A stretch of DNA of 64,000 nucleotides from Lactuca virosa (GCA_928212115.1 CAKMRJ010005745.1:225679143-225743142); one strand, 5' to 3'. Shown: positions 33,560 through 46,072, counted from the first letter of the stretch. The notes: generated from the sequence alone by a model not told the origin. Translations and numbers: made by a program.

Positions 33560-34150
33560 TTCGAGCGGTAGGAACACTCCGAAGGCTCAAACTATTTCTA
33601 AAATCCATGAAGAGGTACGAAGGAAGCCCTTTGGTGAAGATATCGGCATACTGAAGTGCGGAAGGGACGTGAAGGACACGAACTTGACCAGTGGCGACTT
33701 TGTCTCGAACGAAGTGAATGTCTATTTCAATATGTTTTGTCCTTTGATGTTGAACCGGATTTGTGGAGAGATAGACCACACTCACATTATTGCAATATAC
33801 AATAGTAGCTTTGGGTATGGAGGTGTATAACTCACGAAGGAGGTTCCGCAACCAGCAAGTTTCGACAACTGCATTTGCAACACCACGGTACTCAGCTTTG
33901 GCACTTGATCTCAATACCGTGGGTTGACGTTTAGAGGACCATGAGACCAGGTTGTCGCCTAGAAAAACACAATAACCACTGGTGGATCGGCGAGTAGATA
34001 GGAAACCGCCCCGGCATCTGAGTAGGCAATAAGACCAGTAGTTGCGGTGCGATGAAGCTGGAGGCCAAGATGTAATATGTCACGAATATAACATAGAATG
34101 TGTTTTAATGCATGAAAATGGGGTTCACGTGGGTCGTGCATGTATAAGCA
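33560..34150 (-). pseudogene. Outer copia RNase H
   Basis: Minus-strand frames 34141-33959 and 33914-33519 hold the RNase H region. They include LIAYSDAGAVSYLLADPP, KAEYRGVANAVVETCWLRN, TNPVQHQRTKHIEIDIHFVR and YADIFTKGL. The last motif marks the pol C-terminus of copia elements. A stop and frameshifts split the domain. It follows the RT segments and ends close to the 3' LTR. Confidence 0.9.
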
Positions 34151-35061
34151 GGTCTGTTGTACAGTAAAGGAAATATTTGGTCGGGTGAAGGTTAAATACT
34201 GTAAGCCTCCAGCAAGGTTGCGATAAAGAGTAGGATCAGCAACGAGTGGTCTTGTATCATCGAGCTTGGACGAAGTTTCTGCCGGAGTGAATCATGGATT
34301 ACAATTAAGCATATTTGCTCCGTCTAGGACTTCAAGAGCATATTTAAGCTGAGAAAGAAATAAGCCTTCTTTGTTGGAAGTTGCTGAGATGCCCAAAAAA
34401 TACAAGAGAGCTCCAAGATCGGTCATGGCGAACTTCGCAGCCAGGAATTTGATAAGATGCTGAAGAATAGATGTGGTCGATGCTGTGAGAATAATATCAT
34501 CAATGTATAACAGCAAGTAAGCAGTGGCACTCCCGGATCTGAAGATAAATAGAGACGAATCGCATTTGCTGTGTATAAATTCATGCTTGTTGAGAAATGT
34601 AGCAAACCGATTGAACCGTGCCCGTGGTCCTGCTTTAAACCATAAAGAGACCGTTTAAGATGTCATACGTGATTCGGGAACTTGGGGTCATGAAATCCGG
34701 GCGGTTGGTGCATATACACAGTTTCATTAAGATGTTCGTGTAAAAAAGCATTTTTAACATGAAGCTGGTGAACTGGCCAGTCACGGGATGTGGCTAGACT
34801 AAGAACGGTACGGATGGTATCCGGTTTAACAACCGGACTAAATGTTTTATCACAGTCAATCCCCGGCCGTTGACTTTTACCGTTTGCAACAAGTCGTGCC
34901 TTATATCGTTCCAATGAGCAATCTGCTTTATATTTCTTTTGAAACAACCACATAGACCGAACAATATTAACATCTTTTGGTCTAGGAACAAGTACCCATG
35001 TCTCATTAGTAAGAAGTGCATTAAATTCGGTTTTCATGGCATTGGTCTAGTTGGGGTCTTT
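34151..35061 (-). pseudogene. Outer copia reverse transcriptase
   Basis: Segments 35037-34663 and 34516-34292 and a frameshifted part between them form the RT. Visible are ETWVLVPRPKDVNIVRSMW, the downstream YIDDIILTAS catalytic box and LGALLYFLGI. In the first catalytic motif the family has LDVKNAF, but here HVKNAFLHE shows His in place of the Asp, so the enzyme is dead. Frame changes near 34660 and 34520 add to the damage. Confidence 0.93.
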
Positions 35062-36345
35062 AAGAGCACGGAGGTGGGATCTTGGTAATGGAGATTTGGT
35101 TGTGGTGTGAATGTTAAGTTTGGAGATGGGTTTGAAAATACCCCGTTGAGCACGGGTAATCATAGGATGTGTATAAACGGGAATAGAAGAATAGTTTGAC
35201 AGCTTGTTTCGAGTGGATGGGTTGGAGGTGGGGGATGAGGAGTGAGGTGATAAGGGGATGGTTGTGGTTGTTTCAGGAGGGCGGGGGTTGTTTGGAAAGG
35301 TGGTGGTATGGGGAGGGCTGTTTTGAGGGTGGTTAGGTGATGATGGTGGGCTGATTGGAGGTTCCGTTGGTGGGTTAATGGCAGCGGAAAAAGTATTAGG
35401 TGAGGGGTGGTCGTCAAGGAACGAGTAAGAAGGTGGGTTTTCAGTGGTCATGGATTGGAAAGGGAAGGAGGTTTCATCGAAAGTCACATGTCTGGAGATA
35501 ATTATTTTCGAGTGTGAAGGTCCAGACATCGGAACCCACGATGTTATGATGAGTATCCAAGAAATACACATGGCGTGGAGCGAGGTTCAAGTTTGTGAGA
35601 AGTGGGTATTAAATGGTAGCAGAGGCATCCGAAGATGTGGAGATGAGTGTAGGATGGATTTTTTTGAAAACGATTGGTGAATGGGATCTCGTTGTTAATG
35701 GTTGTGGAAAAGGTGATATTTAGAAGATGGCATGCCATGTGTAAGGCCTCAACCCAATATGTTATTGGTATATGTGCATGAAAGAGAAGGGTACGTATGA
35801 CGTTATTAATTGATCGAATTATGCGTTCTAACCGACCATTCTGTTGAGACGTGCGGGGACATGAGAAACGAAATTGTATGTCGTTAGAGTGAAATTGGTG
35901 ATTATCAAATTCACCACCATGGTTACACTGAAAAGATTGGATTTCTCGTTTGAATTGAGTCTTAACATAGGCCCGAAAGTGGAGAAATTTGCTATAGACA
36001 TCAGATTTCTTACGAAGCTGGTATACCCATAAGAAATGACAAGAATTGTCAAGAAAAAGGATGTAATATTTGATGCCACTAATGCTAACAATGGGTGAAG
36101 TCCATAAATCAGAATGCACAATTTTAAACAACTCAGTGGCATGATTATTATATGAAACAAAAGGTAAACGAGAGTGCTTTCCAAGGTGACAAGCATTACA
36201 GGAAAACAAACATTGTTTTTATTACATGAAATGAAATGACTAGAATTTAAAGATTGAAGAACACGGGGACCGAGATGTCCCAAAGGTTGATGTCATAGAG
36301 ATGCTTGATTAGTGAGTAAGGTGACTGCTGAAGAAGTGACTGAGT
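35062..36345 (-). pseudogene. Outer copia integrase and linker
   Basis: The GAG-pre-integrase part (GHLGPRVLQSLNSSH, near 36280) is frameshifted against the core 36209-35544. The core shows CNACHLGKHSRLPF, HSDLWTSPIVS with the first Asp, and TSQQNGRLERIIRSI with the Glu. The middle motif reads QCNHGGEFDN where the family has DNGGEF, so the second catalytic Asp is lost. A Pro/Ser-rich linker (35571-35062) joins it to RT. Confidence 0.93.
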
Positions 36346-37790
36346 AGAGGCCGCCGATACTATCGCATCTAAGAAGGATCTTCTTGGTCAGGAAATCCTT
36401 CACAGAAAAACCATATGGATCAAATTCAATGTCAGGAAGATTATCAGTAGTAAATTTGCGCACATAAATAAGGTTTTTGATAATATCGGGTGTTACAAGG
36501 ACATTGTTCAAATGTAGCGGGCGATTGGTTGAGTGGATAACTTTATGTCCTGTTTGGGTAACGGGAATAGTGGAACCATTGCCAACAAAAACTGAATTGT
36601 GTGTACGTTTATTACTAAGTGAAGATAGAATACATGCATTAGACGCGAGATGAGATGTCGCCTCTGTATCCATATACCAGTTTGCATCTTCCGGTTCAGT
36701 GAGTGTTATTGTGTTGTATGCAGCAGGGAGATCGGTTGGTTGATCAGGTGGCATAGGAGGAAACCATTGCCAAGGAGGAGTAAGTGAGGACTGATGAGTA
36801 GTAGTAGCGTGAAACGCTCCCTGGGAAGTAGAGGAACCTAGTTGGGCTGATGGGTGTCGTCCAAGAATATCGTTTGTAGGTGTTTGTCGGCGGTGTTGTT
36901 GTGGTTGAGGAGCAAAATGAGGGTGTGGAGCAGCGCATGGTGGAGGGGAAGGCCAGCCATATGCCGCCCAATGATAGTAGTATGGATTCCACGGAGCAGG
37001 AGGAGGGTAGCGACTAGTGGCATGCACCTGCGACGAGGAAGACGACGCTGATCGGAGGTTGGAGGATTCACTATTGCGCCGATTGGAGGAGGATCTGTTG
37101 TGCTGAGACCGCCTGGTGTCGGGCTTGTTGCTGTTGGCGACAAGCACTGTAGGAGAGGAGCCATGATCATAATGAAGTGAGGGTGTCGGGGTGTGGTTCC
37201 TGTTGACAGGTAACTCTTCAGAAACAAGAGTTGAGCGTGCTTTAAGGAATGAAAGTGGGGGATCTTTGTGACAGATGAGCATGTAAACACTTTCAAACTT
37301 TGGGTTTAAACCGTTGAGAAGGTATGAAACTAGTGTCTTTTCAGGGACTGGTGCATCAATGTTGGCTAGGAGATTGGAAATAGCTTCGATTTTCTGTCAG
37401 TATTCGATTATAGAGCGATCGCCTTGGACTAGAGTACGCAACTCATTGTCCATTTCAATTGATCTCGAGTGTGTGTTGTCTCTGAAAAGGGCATCAATGG
37501 CTTTCCAGATAGAGTTGGCTGTCGATTTTGGTTTGAGGATCATGGTGAGTAATGACTGTGTCATTGTGCCATAGAGCCAGGACTTGACAAGATTGTCAAG
37601 GGTGTCCCAATCGGTGTCTACTGCGTCTTTGGGTTTGTTTGTGTCGTCAAGAAAACCATGGACACCATAGGCGCGAAAATGAGTGAGAAAGAGCTCGCCA
37701 CGCATCGTAGTTTAATTCATTTAGATCAACAATAAGAGGAACATAGGACTGGATATTGATGCAAGTGAAGGGCTTATTTTTATCAGCCAT
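36346..37790 (-). pseudogene. Outer copia gag and protease
   Basis: Reading starts at ATG 37790 (MADKNKPFTC), shifts frame near 37700, and continues with the copia gag core (WDTLDNLVKSWLYGTM, 37640-37590; SRSIEMDNELRTLVQGD). From 37282 a Pro/His/Ser-rich tail with no CCHC zinc knuckle follows. The protease motif near 36670 reads WYMDTEATSHL, where copia proteases have DTGA; Gly-to-Glu should inactivate it. Confidence 0.9.
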
Positions 37791-37889
37791 GTCTGATAGA
37801 GAAGAAGAACATAATAGAGAAGAAGGAGAACTCTGACAGGATCGAGAAGGAGAAGGTAGGGTCGGCTGGTGTATGTGTACGAAGGTTAG

Positions 37890-38201
37890 TGTTAGAACAA
37901 AGTTCTATTAGGATCGATAGATTCTATGCAGGCAAACAATTAAGGACGTAATTATGAACACAATAATGGATTTAAAGATGTCGTATGATTAAAACTTTAA
38001 CACCTCAGAAGATCTCGATTAAGAACTTCGACTGTAGAGGTGCTTAGGGTTACAAAACAATAATCAATGATAATCAAGAAAGTATCTAATGCATACATGC
38101 ATGCACTATTTATAGTTTAACCCTACTAGATAATCACGGATGGAAAGGCCCAATCCGGATATACAAAACAAGCCCATGACGCAACACAATAATACCCAAC
38201 A
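37890..38201 (-). repeat. 3' LTR of inner copia
   Basis: 312 bp, TGTTAGAACA...AATACCCAACA. Seven differences from the partner at 47211-47522. Confidence 0.95.
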
Positions 38202-38213
38202 ATCTCCCCCTTT
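38202..38213 (-). other. Polypurine tract of inner copia
   Basis: Minus strand AAAGGGGGAGAT beside the 3' LTR. Confidence 0.85.
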
Positions 38214-38233
38214 GCGTCAATGGAGCCGAAACC

Positions 38234-39955
38234 TCAGTTCGGTTGAGCTACTGAAGACTTCTTGAATGTCTTGAACACCTTTGGTATGATGGCCAATAGA
38301 TGATGACGAAAAGTAATGTACCACCAAAGCATGTCCGTGAAGTTCTTCTTGTCTGCATCAGAATTCTGCTTGCACCGATGAATGATACTGATAATGTGCT
38401 CTAAGCAGTCTGTGGAGAACAAATGTTTATCAACAAGAGCGAACAGAAAACGATTGGCTTCGCCTCTTGTAAACATGACTGTAAGATGTGTAGAATCGAT
38501 TTGGCCCATCCTCATTTTGTTCACATCTCCTCGTTTCGCTGTTGGCTTGACATTCGGTTTCTTATTCATCACTTTTGCTATCTCCTGATCCATAGCAACA
38601 ACCTCATGGATGTAAGAGGCCAACATCCTCTTCAAATGATCCAGTATCGGCTCATATTCTTTCGGATTGGTGAGCAGAATGTTAAACAATAGGATCCAGT
38701 CATGAGGATTTAAATTTGGAAGATCTGCCACGGAAATAATCGACACCGAGTTTGCTGATCCTCGGGTGATTTTGAAACTAACATTTATGAACTTCCCGGC
38801 AGGGGAAGGATTTAGTACCTTGACAGTAACAATCTTCTGTGCGCTCCATGTCAAGTACTGCGGTTGACCGAACTTCAGATAAAAGTCGATAAGCTCTCGA
38901 TCAACTTTTGGATGAGGGAAAGGAACTTCAACAGTTGAATCAAAACAATGAAAAGTGAATGCCTTTCGTGTTATCGGCATGTCGAACTGTGAGTCCTTAG
39001 AATTGTCACAATCAAAAGAAGCGACAGGTTCCAGCCAGTAGACGCTAGGAAACTCTATTGCCTCATTGATGAGTGTCTCTTTTGTCCAGAGAGGAAACAA
39101 GGCCTTCTTGCAGATTAAGGCATCTTGTTCTTCCTTGCTCCTCCTTTCCCTTTCCTCAGCCTCCTTCGCAACCCTTAAGGTTTCATCCAATTCTCTGTCC
39201 CTCTTCTTTCTTTTAAGGGCCTCAACAATAGTCTCTTCTTCTTCTTCATCACTGTCATCATCAATCCCCTTCTTCTTAGCTTGAGAACCAGAACCCAAAG
39301 CTTCATTACCCTTCGGTTCGGTTGTAACTTTGACTTTCGGTTGAGCAGATTCGGTTTCGGTTTTCACAGTAACCTTCGTTTAAGCACCTTCTCCCCCTTG
39401 TTTTGGAGGTACGAATCTCTCCGAAACACCCTTCATTTCATGTAACATTGCAAGGGCAGGAAGAAGTTTTGAAGTCAGATGATTCCTTATAGTGAGAGTA
39501 AGGATAGGATCATGAGCACCAAGAAGGTTGGTAAGCATATCCTTGACATCTCCAACACAGCTTCTGAATACTGCACACTCAGTTTTCAATAATGAGATCT
39601 CCTTTTCAGCGTGAGCCAACTGCACCTTCTGAACTTCAATTGTTGAAGCTTGGCGGGCAAGATCTTCCTTTAGAGCACTCTCCTTTGCTAAATCAGCTTG
39701 GAGAGATTCAAGCCGAGAATTCACAGAACTGATAAGTGAAGTGTTCTCTGCTTGCATTGAAGAACGAACAGCCTCAAACTTAGTTTGCTCTTCATGAAGG
39801 GACTTGGATAAGGAATCCACATCCTCAATTCGTCGTTTGAAATTCAGCTTCGCTTCAAAAATCAGGATAACCCCTGTTGCTCCAAAAGGTAAACGAACCA
39901 ACAGCAACCAGAATGTTGGAAAATCACAAAGAATTTTCGTGCAATAGTGTGACAA
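38234..39955 (-). pseudogene. Extra ORF downstream of copia pol (env-like position)
   Basis: Two in-frame parts (39955-39380, 191 aa; 39367-38234, 377 aa) are separated by a single TAA. The first part is a heptad-rich coiled coil (SLSKSLHEEQTKFEAV, LESLQADLAKESALKEDL). The second has an acidic/basic coiled segment (DDDSDEEEEETIVEALKRKK) and then a globular part with KAFTFHCFDSTVEVPFPHP and LNPHDWILLFNILLTNPKEY. I recognise no enzyme domain or clear membrane anchor. Similar ORFs follow pol in some plant copia lineages; the role is unknown. Confidence 0.7.
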
Positions 39956-41337
39956 AAGATAAAGAAATAAAGCAAAATGTGTATAGGATGTGAGTGATGT
40001 CTATTTGAAGACATAAAACAGATGATTCCGGGCAAGAATCGCTTCCTTCAAAGTCAAGAGAGACTTGAAGTGCTTGCTTGGTTTCCCGAGAAAATACGAT
40101 CGAGTGCTTGTAGAGAAACATTGAAAGTCTTCTTTTAATTAATAGGCTAAAGGTGGCTTATCTTTAACCGAACGTCGATTCTTAACATAAGACCGAACGT
40201 TGGAAGAAGTACTTGTGAGACCAATGTGGTCTGTTGAACAAGTAGGTTTGATATAATATGCTGTGACTAAAGATGTGATAGAAATCTCAAAAACAAAAAC
40301 AAACTAGATCTTTTTGGGTAGAAATGCCTTGGTGTTAGACAATTTCATAAAAGACCACTCAAAAATAAAATGAGATTTCATTAGGTAACCAGTAAAATCT
40401 TGAATACAATGATTCACCGTCAATTCTTTGTTGGTGTTGGATTGTGGGTTTCACTCAGCACGTGGTGTACGTATCTAAGATCACAAACACATATTTTATG
40501 CAACCATAAACCTCAGTGGTAAAGACCGAGAGTCTCAAGGGTTACAGTGGTGAACCGAAAGTTGATGGAGAATGTAAGGAGGGTGGTTAAAGAACCGAAA
40601 GTACCTCTGCTATATAAACATGACAAAGCAGAAAACTCTTAACTCATTTGAGAAGAGTAAGGTAGCTCTTGACTTGAGATGATTTCAACAGCCTGATTGG
40701 GAAGAAACGATAGGTATAGATCGAATCATTAAGGCCTTGCTCTTAGTCATAGAGGCTTCGGTCGACATGCAGCAGCATGCTTCTAGGGACTCTTAACTAG
40801 TTCAGATGTAGAGATTCATACCTGCCTTAGCTCCAAATTCTGTTGCACTAATATACTTGGGACCTAATTAAAAGAACAAGCAAACAAACACACCACACAA
40901 ACAAAACAAACAAACAAACAAAAACAAAAAAAAACGTTTAGAAAAATATTTTTGGAATTTTGAGATTTTCTGAAAAATAATAAAAACAGAAAGAGAAAAT
41001 ATTTTTGGATTTTTGAAGTTTTCTGAAAAATAATAAAAACCGAAAAATAAATTTACACAAAACACTCTTTAAAAAAAATAGAGTAAGAAAAACACTTAAA
41101 AGAATAAACAAAGTGTACAACCGAAACCAAATCTTAAAAGAATGAAGCGAAATAAGTCGAGCGTTCGATTCATTTCGGTTCCTTAAAATTCCGGAGCTGA
41201 AATAGACCGAGGGTTCGGTTCATTTCGGTTCCCGAAAATTATGGAGCCGAAATAGACCGAGCGTTCAGTTCATTTCGGTTCCCGAAAAATCTGGAACCGA
41301 ATAGACCGAGCGTTCGCTCTATTTCGCTTGTCTAATT
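39956..41337. other. Non-coding region between pol and the extra ORF
   Basis: Contains A-rich ~56-bp repeats at 40935-41050 ('ttttctgaaaaataataaaa') and the 50-bp tandem array at 41144-41330. Possibly intron and splice signals for the extra ORF; none proven. Confidence 0.5.
41144..41330. repeat. 50-bp tandem repeat, about 3.7 copies
   Basis: Units start at 41144, 41194, 41244 and 41294, each with 'gaaatagaccgag.gttc' and 'catttcggttcc'. It lies just downstream of the RNase H stop. Confidence 0.85.
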
Positions 41338-41765
41338 TTAGACAGAGATTTGAGGATTCGGTACCGACTCTGCTTCCATCATCCCCAAACCTTGTAAAAT
41401 TTTATTGAAGCTTGCTTCCGGTAAGGCTTTAGTGAATATGTCAGCCAGTTGATCAGAGGACCGAACGAAATGTACTTCCACGTTCCCATCTTCTACATGG
41501 TCCTTGATGAAATGATATCTAAGTGCAATATGCTTAGTCTTTGAGTGTTGCACTGGATTGTGACATATTCTTATCGCACTTTCTGAGTCACAATAGAGAG
41601 GAATCTTCTTCATACTTAACCCATAGTCTCTTAGTTCGCTTTGTATCCATATTACTTGAGAGGTACAGGATGCTGCAGCTATGTACTCAGCTTCGGCTGT
41701 GGAAAGTGATACACAGGTTTACTTCTTGGACTGCCAGCTAACAAGTTTACCGTCAAGGAATTGGC
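41338..41765 (-). pseudogene. Inner copia RNase H
   Basis: C-terminal pol domain. From about 41765 the frame reads GKLVSWQSKK, then a stop, TCVSLSTAEAEYIAAASC and the 41613-41338 part (IPLYCDSESAIRICHNPVQH, VHFVRSSDQLADIFTKALPE). ADIFTKAL marks the end of copia pol. The upstream edge is a deletion joint with the integrase-RT linker. Confidence 0.92.
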
Positions 41766-43604
41766 ATCCTTTGGTGTGGGAATCAGCCTCCAAACTCGAT
41801 TTTGTTCGAACTCATGGAGTTCATCTTGCATTGCTTGTACCCAATCAGAATGATCAAGTGCAGCATTAACTATCTTCGGTTCGACTTTGGAGACAAACAA
41901 ATTGAACATAGAGAATTCAACATTAGAGAATAATGCAGTTTGTTTCGCTTTCAATTGAGAACGTGTTAGAACTTTCTCAGATGATTCAGCAATTATTTGT
42001 GTTTTTAGATGGTCCTTAGTCCATTTCGTTAAAGGAGGGTAATTAGGATCATAAGTTGGATCCAACTCTGCGTTTACTTCTTCTTCAAGCTCTGATTGAT
42101 CACCTTCGCCAGTTGTGTTCTCTTTCTCCCCCTCAAATGGCGAAGTGTATCCCTTTTCAGGTTCAGAGTTTTCCTCTTCTGTGGGAGTTGGATTCTCCCC
42201 CTCGATTGGACTATCATTGGGTGGTGTTGGAGTTGTATTCTCCCCCTCGGCTGGACCTTTACGGGTTGTCTTTGGTGCAGATGAACTCTCCCCCTTGAAC
42301 ATTGAGCTGTTGTTTGGAGAGTCGGTTGAGGGTTGACCACCAGTCGGTTTAGGAGGTTCATTTTCCATCTCTTTTGCAGCTTCATCTGTGATCTTGTTGA
42401 GATTGTCGATTTTGTTGTCTGCTGCTTTCGCCTCTGAGTGTGGAGCTTTCTCTGGTTCATCAAATAGCCGAATGTACTCTTCAAACAAGTTGGATATAGG
42501 AACCGATACTTGTCCTGATTCAGGAAATATTTCCCCCAAGGCACTTTCGCTCCTTTGAACTTTCTTCATGTAATTATCGTCAAAGGTTACATAATATGTT
42601 TCTTCAATTCGTTTGGAGCGTTTGTTCAAAACTCTGTATGCCTTTGAAGTAAGTGAATAACCAAGAAAAATTCCCTCATCAGCTTTGACGTCAAACTTGT
42701 TTCGGTTCTCTTTTGAATTAAAGATGAAACACCTTGAACCGAACACGTGGAAAAATTTGACGTTGGGCTTTCGATTGTTCAGAATCTCATATGGAGTGAT
42801 TGAGAATCTTTTGTTTAGCAAGGATCGGTTCTGAGTGTAGCACGCGGTTGCAACTGCGTCAGCCCAAAAGTATAGCGGTAGAGAAGCGAAGCTGAGCATG
42901 GTTCTGGCTGCCTCACATAACGAACGGTTTCGTCTTTCAACAATTCCGTTCTGCTGTGGTGTATAGGGGGCCGAAAAGTTGTGAGATATCCCCTTGTCAG
43001 CCAGAAAATCCTCAAAATCTTTATTCTTGAATTCCAGCTCATTGTCGCTTTTGATATTCTTCACTGTCTTTCGCAGCTGCACTTCCACTTGCTTGATGAA
43101 CGTCTTTAACTTGGGAGTTGCATCTGATTTTTGTTTAAGAAAGAAAACCCAGGTGAAGCGTGAAAAATCATCTACTATGACAAGAATGAACTTACTACCA
43201 CCGAAGCTTTCGATAGCCGAAGGTCCACATAAGTCAATGTGCAGAAGTTCAAGAGCTTCAACAATCTTTGTATTGATTCGTGTAGGATGGCTCTTTCTGC
43301 TTTGTTTGCCCATCTCACACGCTGCACACAGATGTTCCTTATCAAACTTGAGAAGAGGAAGGCCTCGAACGTGATCACCAAGCACTAACTTATTAATGTA
43401 TTTGAAGTTTAGGTGCGATAGACGTCGATGCCATAACCAGCTTTCATCAGTGTTCACCTTTGATAGCAGGCATATCGCTGGTTTTCCTTTAATTGGGTTG
43501 AGATTTAAAGGATACATCTCTCCCTTGCGTTCAGACTTCAACAGAACCTTTTTAGATTGCTTCTCAATTATTTCTGAGCGCTCATCATCAAATGAAACCT
43601 TCAA
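41766..43604 (-). pseudogene. Inner copia integrase and linker, RT deleted
   Basis: A 600-residue frame contains the GAG-pre-integrase zinc region (WHRRLSHLNFKYINKLV, CAACEMGKQSRKSHP) and integrase core (IDLCGPSAIESFGG, SDNELEFKNKDFEDFL, PQQNGIVERRNRSLCEAAR). All three acidic catalytic residues appear present; NELEF stands where NGTEF or NGGEF is usual. After a Thr/Glu-rich linker the RT begins (WVQAMQDELHEFEQNRVWRL). It ends at LIPTPKDAN, after which RNase H sequence follows in another frame. The whole RT palm and fingers are absent. Confidence 0.93.
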
Positions 43605-43877
43605 TCATGTTCCCACAACTAATTGTGATACACTGATGAGGTTATGCTGCAACCCTTCCACATAAGCTACTTTTCGAATCAAGAAGTCTCCGTTGGTTAT
43701 CATGCCATATCCTTTGATTGTGCCATACGAGTTATTGCCATACTTCACACATCCACCATCCTTTAGGGACCGAAACTCCCTCAGCTCTTCCTTCCTTCCT
43801 GTCATGTGATGCGAGCAGCCACTGTCTATATACAATTCATCATCGAACTGCTCGTCACTTAGCACCTGCAAATTCAA
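43605..43877 (-). pseudogene. Inner copia protease
   Basis: Frame with YIDSGCSHHMTGRKEELREF (active-site DSG) and a C-terminal LQHNLISVSQL, as in copia proteases. A TGA at 43605 separates it from the integrase frame, which continues in phase. Confidence 0.92.
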
Positions 43878-46072
43878 GTAGATTTAGGAACCCAAAGTTT
43901 CTTGGGTCCTAGTGAGTCTTTCACAGAAAAAGGAATTGCAATAGAAATATCAACCAAATAAGTTCTTTTTATTAGAGTGGATTGATCTTTTCTTTTGATG
44001 GTGTACACCTTGATTTTAGTTTTATCTTGTTTAACGTTTGGTGTATTAGATGGTGTGTTGTTAGATGGTTTTGGTGTTTTCTTTTGAATCCTAGGGTTAG
44101 CTGACTTTTTCTTATTATCAAAATTAGAATCAAGCTTTCCCTTTCCTTTGATGTCCTTCACTGAATTTGATTTTCTTTGGGAATTGGAAGGACCGAAACT
44201 AGACTTGGGACCGAAACTTGACTTTCGGTTCTGAGCGCTGGTGTTGGAACCGAAAGTAGACGTTTGGTTGTTTGCCTTGACATTTGGACAGAAACTAGAT
44301 GTTCGGTTCTGCGCGCTAGTTTTGGAACCGAAAGTAGACGTTCGGTTCTGAGCTTTGGAATAGTAGGAATTTGGACTGAAATTTTCTTTTCCTTTTAGCT
44401 TTTCCTTTCCTTTGTTAATTGATTCTTTCTTAGGAGGTACGTAGTTGGGATTTTGAGATTGCCAATAACGTTTTCGCTCATTCAGATTTTTCATGTATCT
44501 TTGATTTCTTTGGCGTTTCTGATCAGCTAATTCCTTTTGAGATTTGTGGATATTGAAGCTAGCCTTTGGCTTCTCCTTTTGAGTTTCGGTTGTCTTAGTT
44601 GGAACAATCGGTTCTTTCATTGGTTCTTCAGGGATTTCTTTTGGTCCACTTGTGCTTGGTTTGTCGAAACTCGAGGGTTTGTTGATAGGTTCAACAACTT
44701 ATCTTCCTTTTACCCTCCATGAAGTTTGCTCAGATAAGCCGATGGTTTCATTTGCGTTATCAATAGGGGCTGACCAGAAATAATCGTTGCACCCTTCAGC
44801 ATTGTCTTTGTCAACCAAGATTTTCAATTCTACCGTTTGTTTTGCAGTGACCCCTGTAACAACATAGACCTGATTCGGTACAGTTTGAACCTTATGATAA
44901 ACCATTGCTTTCTCTTTGAGTTTCTGTGGCTTGTCCTTTGACAGGCGAGCGTATTCAACCGAATTTTCATAAATGAGGGGTTTCTCATTCTCAGTTTCGC
45001 TCTTCATAAACTCAGAGCAATCAACCACGTCTTCAACTGAGATTTCGCTCATCTCACTTTCCTCATCAAATTCAGACGTATTTTCTATGTTCATTTTATT
45101 TTCTGAAATTAATTTAGCGTTCGACGAATCAAATGATTGAATGGTTTCATACTTAATTTTTAACCTATCATTTTCATCTAAAAGATTTTTGAGCATACAT
45201 TTATGTTCCTTAGAGTCAATGAAGGTCTCAATCTTGTCCAGTCCGATTTTGTAAGCGATGGATGTTTCTTCTGAGGACACTATTGATTCACATTCAGCAA
45301 TGACCTCATCCTCCTTAAATTCAAGGAAGGGTAAGATCATCTTATGAATCTTTTTCCCTATTTCACAATTTAAGTGCAATTGAGCAATATTAGTATATAA
45401 GCACTTAGCAATTAAACAAAAAACATTCCTTTGTTTTAAAAACTTTAAATTGTCTCGTTGCAAATAAATACTTTCATCCCTAGCCCTATTTAACTCCGCC
45501 TTCTTCAGCTCAATCCACATCCTTCTCTCCTCACTTTTTGAAGACACCCTGCTGAGTTGGTCAGTTAGGTTAGAATTCGCTAAGCGAGTTTGCATGAGAC
45601 TACCACTTAAGTTAGAAAATTTAAATTTTAATTCATTTAATTCTTCTTCATAATATGTTACTGGAACTTTAAGTGATTCAAGGATGGATTGTACCTTTTT
45701 GATCAGCTGATCACAGTCGTTGATCTTCTCGCTCACGGGCTTGGCTGCAAAGCATTTGTCCTCAGTTAGGTTCGGCTCCTTACTTGCACTTTCGGTTGAT
45801 CCACCAGCTGTGACCATCAAACATCTTCCAGCCGAACCTGCATCCTTGGTCACATAAGCTCTTCCATGAGTGGGCTTTCTCACCTCTTCATCCTCAGAAT
45901 CGGTTGATAAAACTTCAACGCCACCGAACTCATCTTCATATGCATTCTCCTGCACAATCAAGGCATTCATTGAACTGTTAGATGCCTTCTTTTTCTTGAT
46001 ATCTTCCAACTTTCGCATGTAGTACGTCTCATCATCTTCACCATCTCTTTTCTCAGCCATCTTACTCAGCAT
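43874..46072 (-). pseudogene. Inner copia gag C-terminal region: coiled coil and basic repeat tail
   Basis: Two in-phase frames (46072-44699 and 44620-43874) are split by one TAA near 44699. The first has DDETYYMRKLEDIKKKK, acidic stretches and long heptads (KKVQSILESLKVPVTYYEEE; LSRVSSKSEERRMWIELKK). The second is K/S/N-rich with repeats of QNRTSTFGSKTSA type. It sits between gag and protease. The CCHC zinc knuckle expected between them is not visible: the Tyr-Tyr-Met-Arg motif appears twice (46085 and 46045) with nothing between. Confidence 0.75.

Noticed and set aside
36838..37296. Overlapping Pro/His-rich frames in the outer copia gag (also 36744-36992 and 36854-37051)
   Set aside because: Alternative frames of the low-complexity gag tail; the frame 37282-36293 leads into the protease and is the real one.
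42056..42336. Plus-strand frames over the inner copia linker
   Set aside because: Antisense of a Thr/Glu/Pro-rich linker; the sense frame has clear copia domains.
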